Below, in pieces: positions 63,701 through 64,000 of a DNA stretch of 64,000 bases. The position numbers were made by a program, and so were the translations under genes. Below the pieces are notes generated by a model. The model was given only the letters and a program-made list of their open reading frames with translations. It was not told the DNA's origin and did not search any database. Positions within the stretch are counted from its first letter, which is position 1; each line of letters begins with the position of its first letter. Location: assembly GCA_903911085.1 (NCBI GenBank), contig CAIWCC010000099.1, positions 62,001-126,000 of the forward strand. The letters run 5' to 3'. This DNA is from an uncultured Bacteroidales bacterium. Lineage in GTDB: Bacteria > Bacteroidota > Bacteroidia > Bacteroidales > Paludibacteraceae.

Positions 63701-64000
63701 AAAAAGATATTGAATATGTGAAATTATTTGTTAGCGATACGGGTATAGGTATTTCACAAGATAGAATTCCATATATTTTCGATCGGTTTTATGGCAATGA
63801 ATTTAGTCTTGAATCCAACGGCATTGGTCTTTCATTAACCAAAGAATTAGTCGAAATTCATAAAGGCATTATTTCTGTGGAAAGTCAAATTAATGTTGGA
63901 ACAACATTTATGGTTGAAATTCCGATTGATATTAATGGATATACTTCTGACGAATATGAGGGCGATATAGAAGAAACACATTCATACCCAGCCGAATTGA
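60772..64000 (+). CDS. Hybrid two-component sensor (HTCS), truncated by window edge
   Basis: An open frame of 1076 codons without a stop up to the right edge. Signal peptide (1-24), then a beta-propeller periplasmic sensor of two-component-regulator repeats (about 30-690) with recurring WFGTxxG/WIGxxxG blocks such as IWFGTESGICRF and MWIGSEDGLFLY. A Y_Y_Y domain (about 700-782) precedes one membrane helix (about 786-806). The histidine-kinase part has phospho-acceptor His843 in FTNISHELLTPLT, the N-box LSNAFKHTPENG, DTGIGI, FDRFY and GIGLSL. The receiver and AraC-type DNA-binding domains expected in this family would lie beyond the edge. It is the only regulator in the window and is divergent from unit 1. 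Confidence 0.95.
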   Translation, partial: MKQKKILFLLILQVIISFCIDVQSITISKIPYKELLPNSIVKRIFQDQRGFIWFGTESGICRFDGYKLITIKSNIEHPNLLTSGNILCIAEDKNQRIWFGTDRGVNILDQNNQIVLLFPKHKVQDLRINSISCDKNGDMWIGSEDGLFLYDNKKNTLKKYCHTKNQNSLPGNNVSQVFEDKSGIIWVALWNEGLCRFDNKYETFERLPSLGKSNNPFYIYEDTDGNFWVGAWVDGLFKIDFSKGKSSPIYTQFQHTTDPTSISANSIYSITQDNVSGNIWILSQMGLSIITDRKNIKFERVNVLDIFSDASNFLNHLMKDRQGNIWIATSNDGIYLANMNKPLFQSNILNDLKRKFGFITVNSIVEFDNKLWFAIANYGIAVVDKQTQLIDNKTDLNIEFAKNFQRPYNTVNCMCINKMDSSVWIGGNGILARVYKKNNKNVFEKISIKSSLLGLRLNSVSSLFCDSKKRMWIGTRYGVYLMFNNKIMKIIPNLNSVNSFCEDNGTIWIASPSKGIVHLTEFEPNKFVFKQYLISNGKINSNEINTLSVDKKGNLWAGTNNCGLNKYDKQGDRFVAQNKNFSILEDDIKSIIVDDSNFLWLATNNKIVKIDLERKTSIIFSTNDNIKNSSFRANTYYMDKDRKFYFGGGNGFCSFYPNIKKRKPIKNQVVITDIEINNLSIFNSLHSEEYNVNSKTLQLSYKQNNIGFEFSALNFISPSNINYAYKLSGVDKDWVKVDSKRRYVNYNNLNNGKYTFQVKATDENGVWSNDTTTLTIVVAPAPYETWWAYCVYLIILLLIFYYTYRNVSNRILLKHDLLVSKLEKQKSEELTQTKLRYFTNISHELLTPLTIISCLIDDFNYNFPNQFSQYSIMKSNISRLKRLLQQILDFRKVESGNMKLSVKQADLVAFVNNICWNNFDPLAKEKKIKFYITAPDKLIGWFDADKIDKILFNTLSNAFKHTPENGTINIAIQSAIKKDIEYVKLFVSDTGIGISQDRIPYIFDRFYGNEFSLESNGIGLSLTKELVEIHKGIISVESQINVGTTFMVEIPIDINGYTSDEYEGDIEETHSYPAEL

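Noticed and set aside
1..64000. CRISPR arrays, tRNA or rRNA genes, phage or plasmid genes
   Set aside because: No regularly spaced repeats, no tRNA-like cloverleaf and no mobility proteins were found. The repeats present are the MITE-like and palindromic elements listed.

Overview
The window is a carbohydrate-degradation region from a member of the Bacteroidota. Evidence is low-GC, AT-rich DNA, four SusC/SusD pairs, serine-type sulfatases, a hybrid two-component sensor with a periplasmic beta-propeller, and promoters of the TTTG / TAnnTTTG type. Many enzymes end in type IX secretion (T9SS) C-terminal sorting domains, so the host is probably a free-living or environmental Bacteroidales-type organism rather than a gut Bacteroides. 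Genus cannot be fixed from sequence alone. No rRNA, tRNA, CRISPR array, transposase or phage gene was seen.

All complete genes lie on the minus strand, so transcription runs from high to low coordinates. The exception is the sensor gene at the right edge (60772 onward, plus strand, truncated). From right to left the layout is: (1) GH2 beta-galactosidase-like and sulfatase; (2) GH43 (exo-galactanase-like) lipoprotein and a sialidase-fold/GH145-like propeller; (3) GH29 fucosidase; (4) SusC-SusD-SusC-SusD, GH116, GH30, GH2 (beta-glucuronidase-like) and an RbsD/FucU-like lipoprotein; (5) a T9SS lectin-like protein, a sialate O-acetylesterase-type SGNH esterase, a second T9SS lectin-like protein, a GH128-like enzyme and a third lectin-like protein; (6) a very long T9SS adhesin-like protein, a second GH128-like enzyme, GH16 and a sulfatase; (7) a second SusC-SusD-SusC-SusD block, two alpha/beta-hydrolase esterases and another T9SS lectin-like protein; (8) the first 40 codons of a further sulfatase at the left edge.

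The main new observation is regulatory. Units 1-6 are each preceded by the same element on the minus strand: a TAnnTTTG -7 box, then exactly 35 bp upstream a TTTGRA half-site, then a second WTGRW half-site exactly 21 bp further upstream. All six copies have identical spacing. This is what an AraC-type output domain of the divergent hybrid sensor would be expected to bind, so the six units look like one regulon. Unit 7 has no matching element and is probably controlled separately.

Four intergenic copies of a MITE-like, hairpin-rich element of about 195-244 bp lie between transcription units. Five secreted proteins share an unassigned lectin-like architecture with a YDxTGAYAP-like signature. 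The SusC-SusD-SusC-SusD block occurs twice with one-to-one paralogy. The enzyme set (GH43 exo-1,3-galactanase type, GH2 beta-galactosidase, GH2 with the glucuronidase NxK motif, GH16, GH30, GH29, GH145-like, sulfatases, esterases) fits a branched, sulfated or acetylated galactan with glucuronate and deoxy-sugar side chains, such as an arabinogalactan-type or algal galactan. A beta-1,3/1,6-glucan is the main alternative. Substrate assignment is inference.
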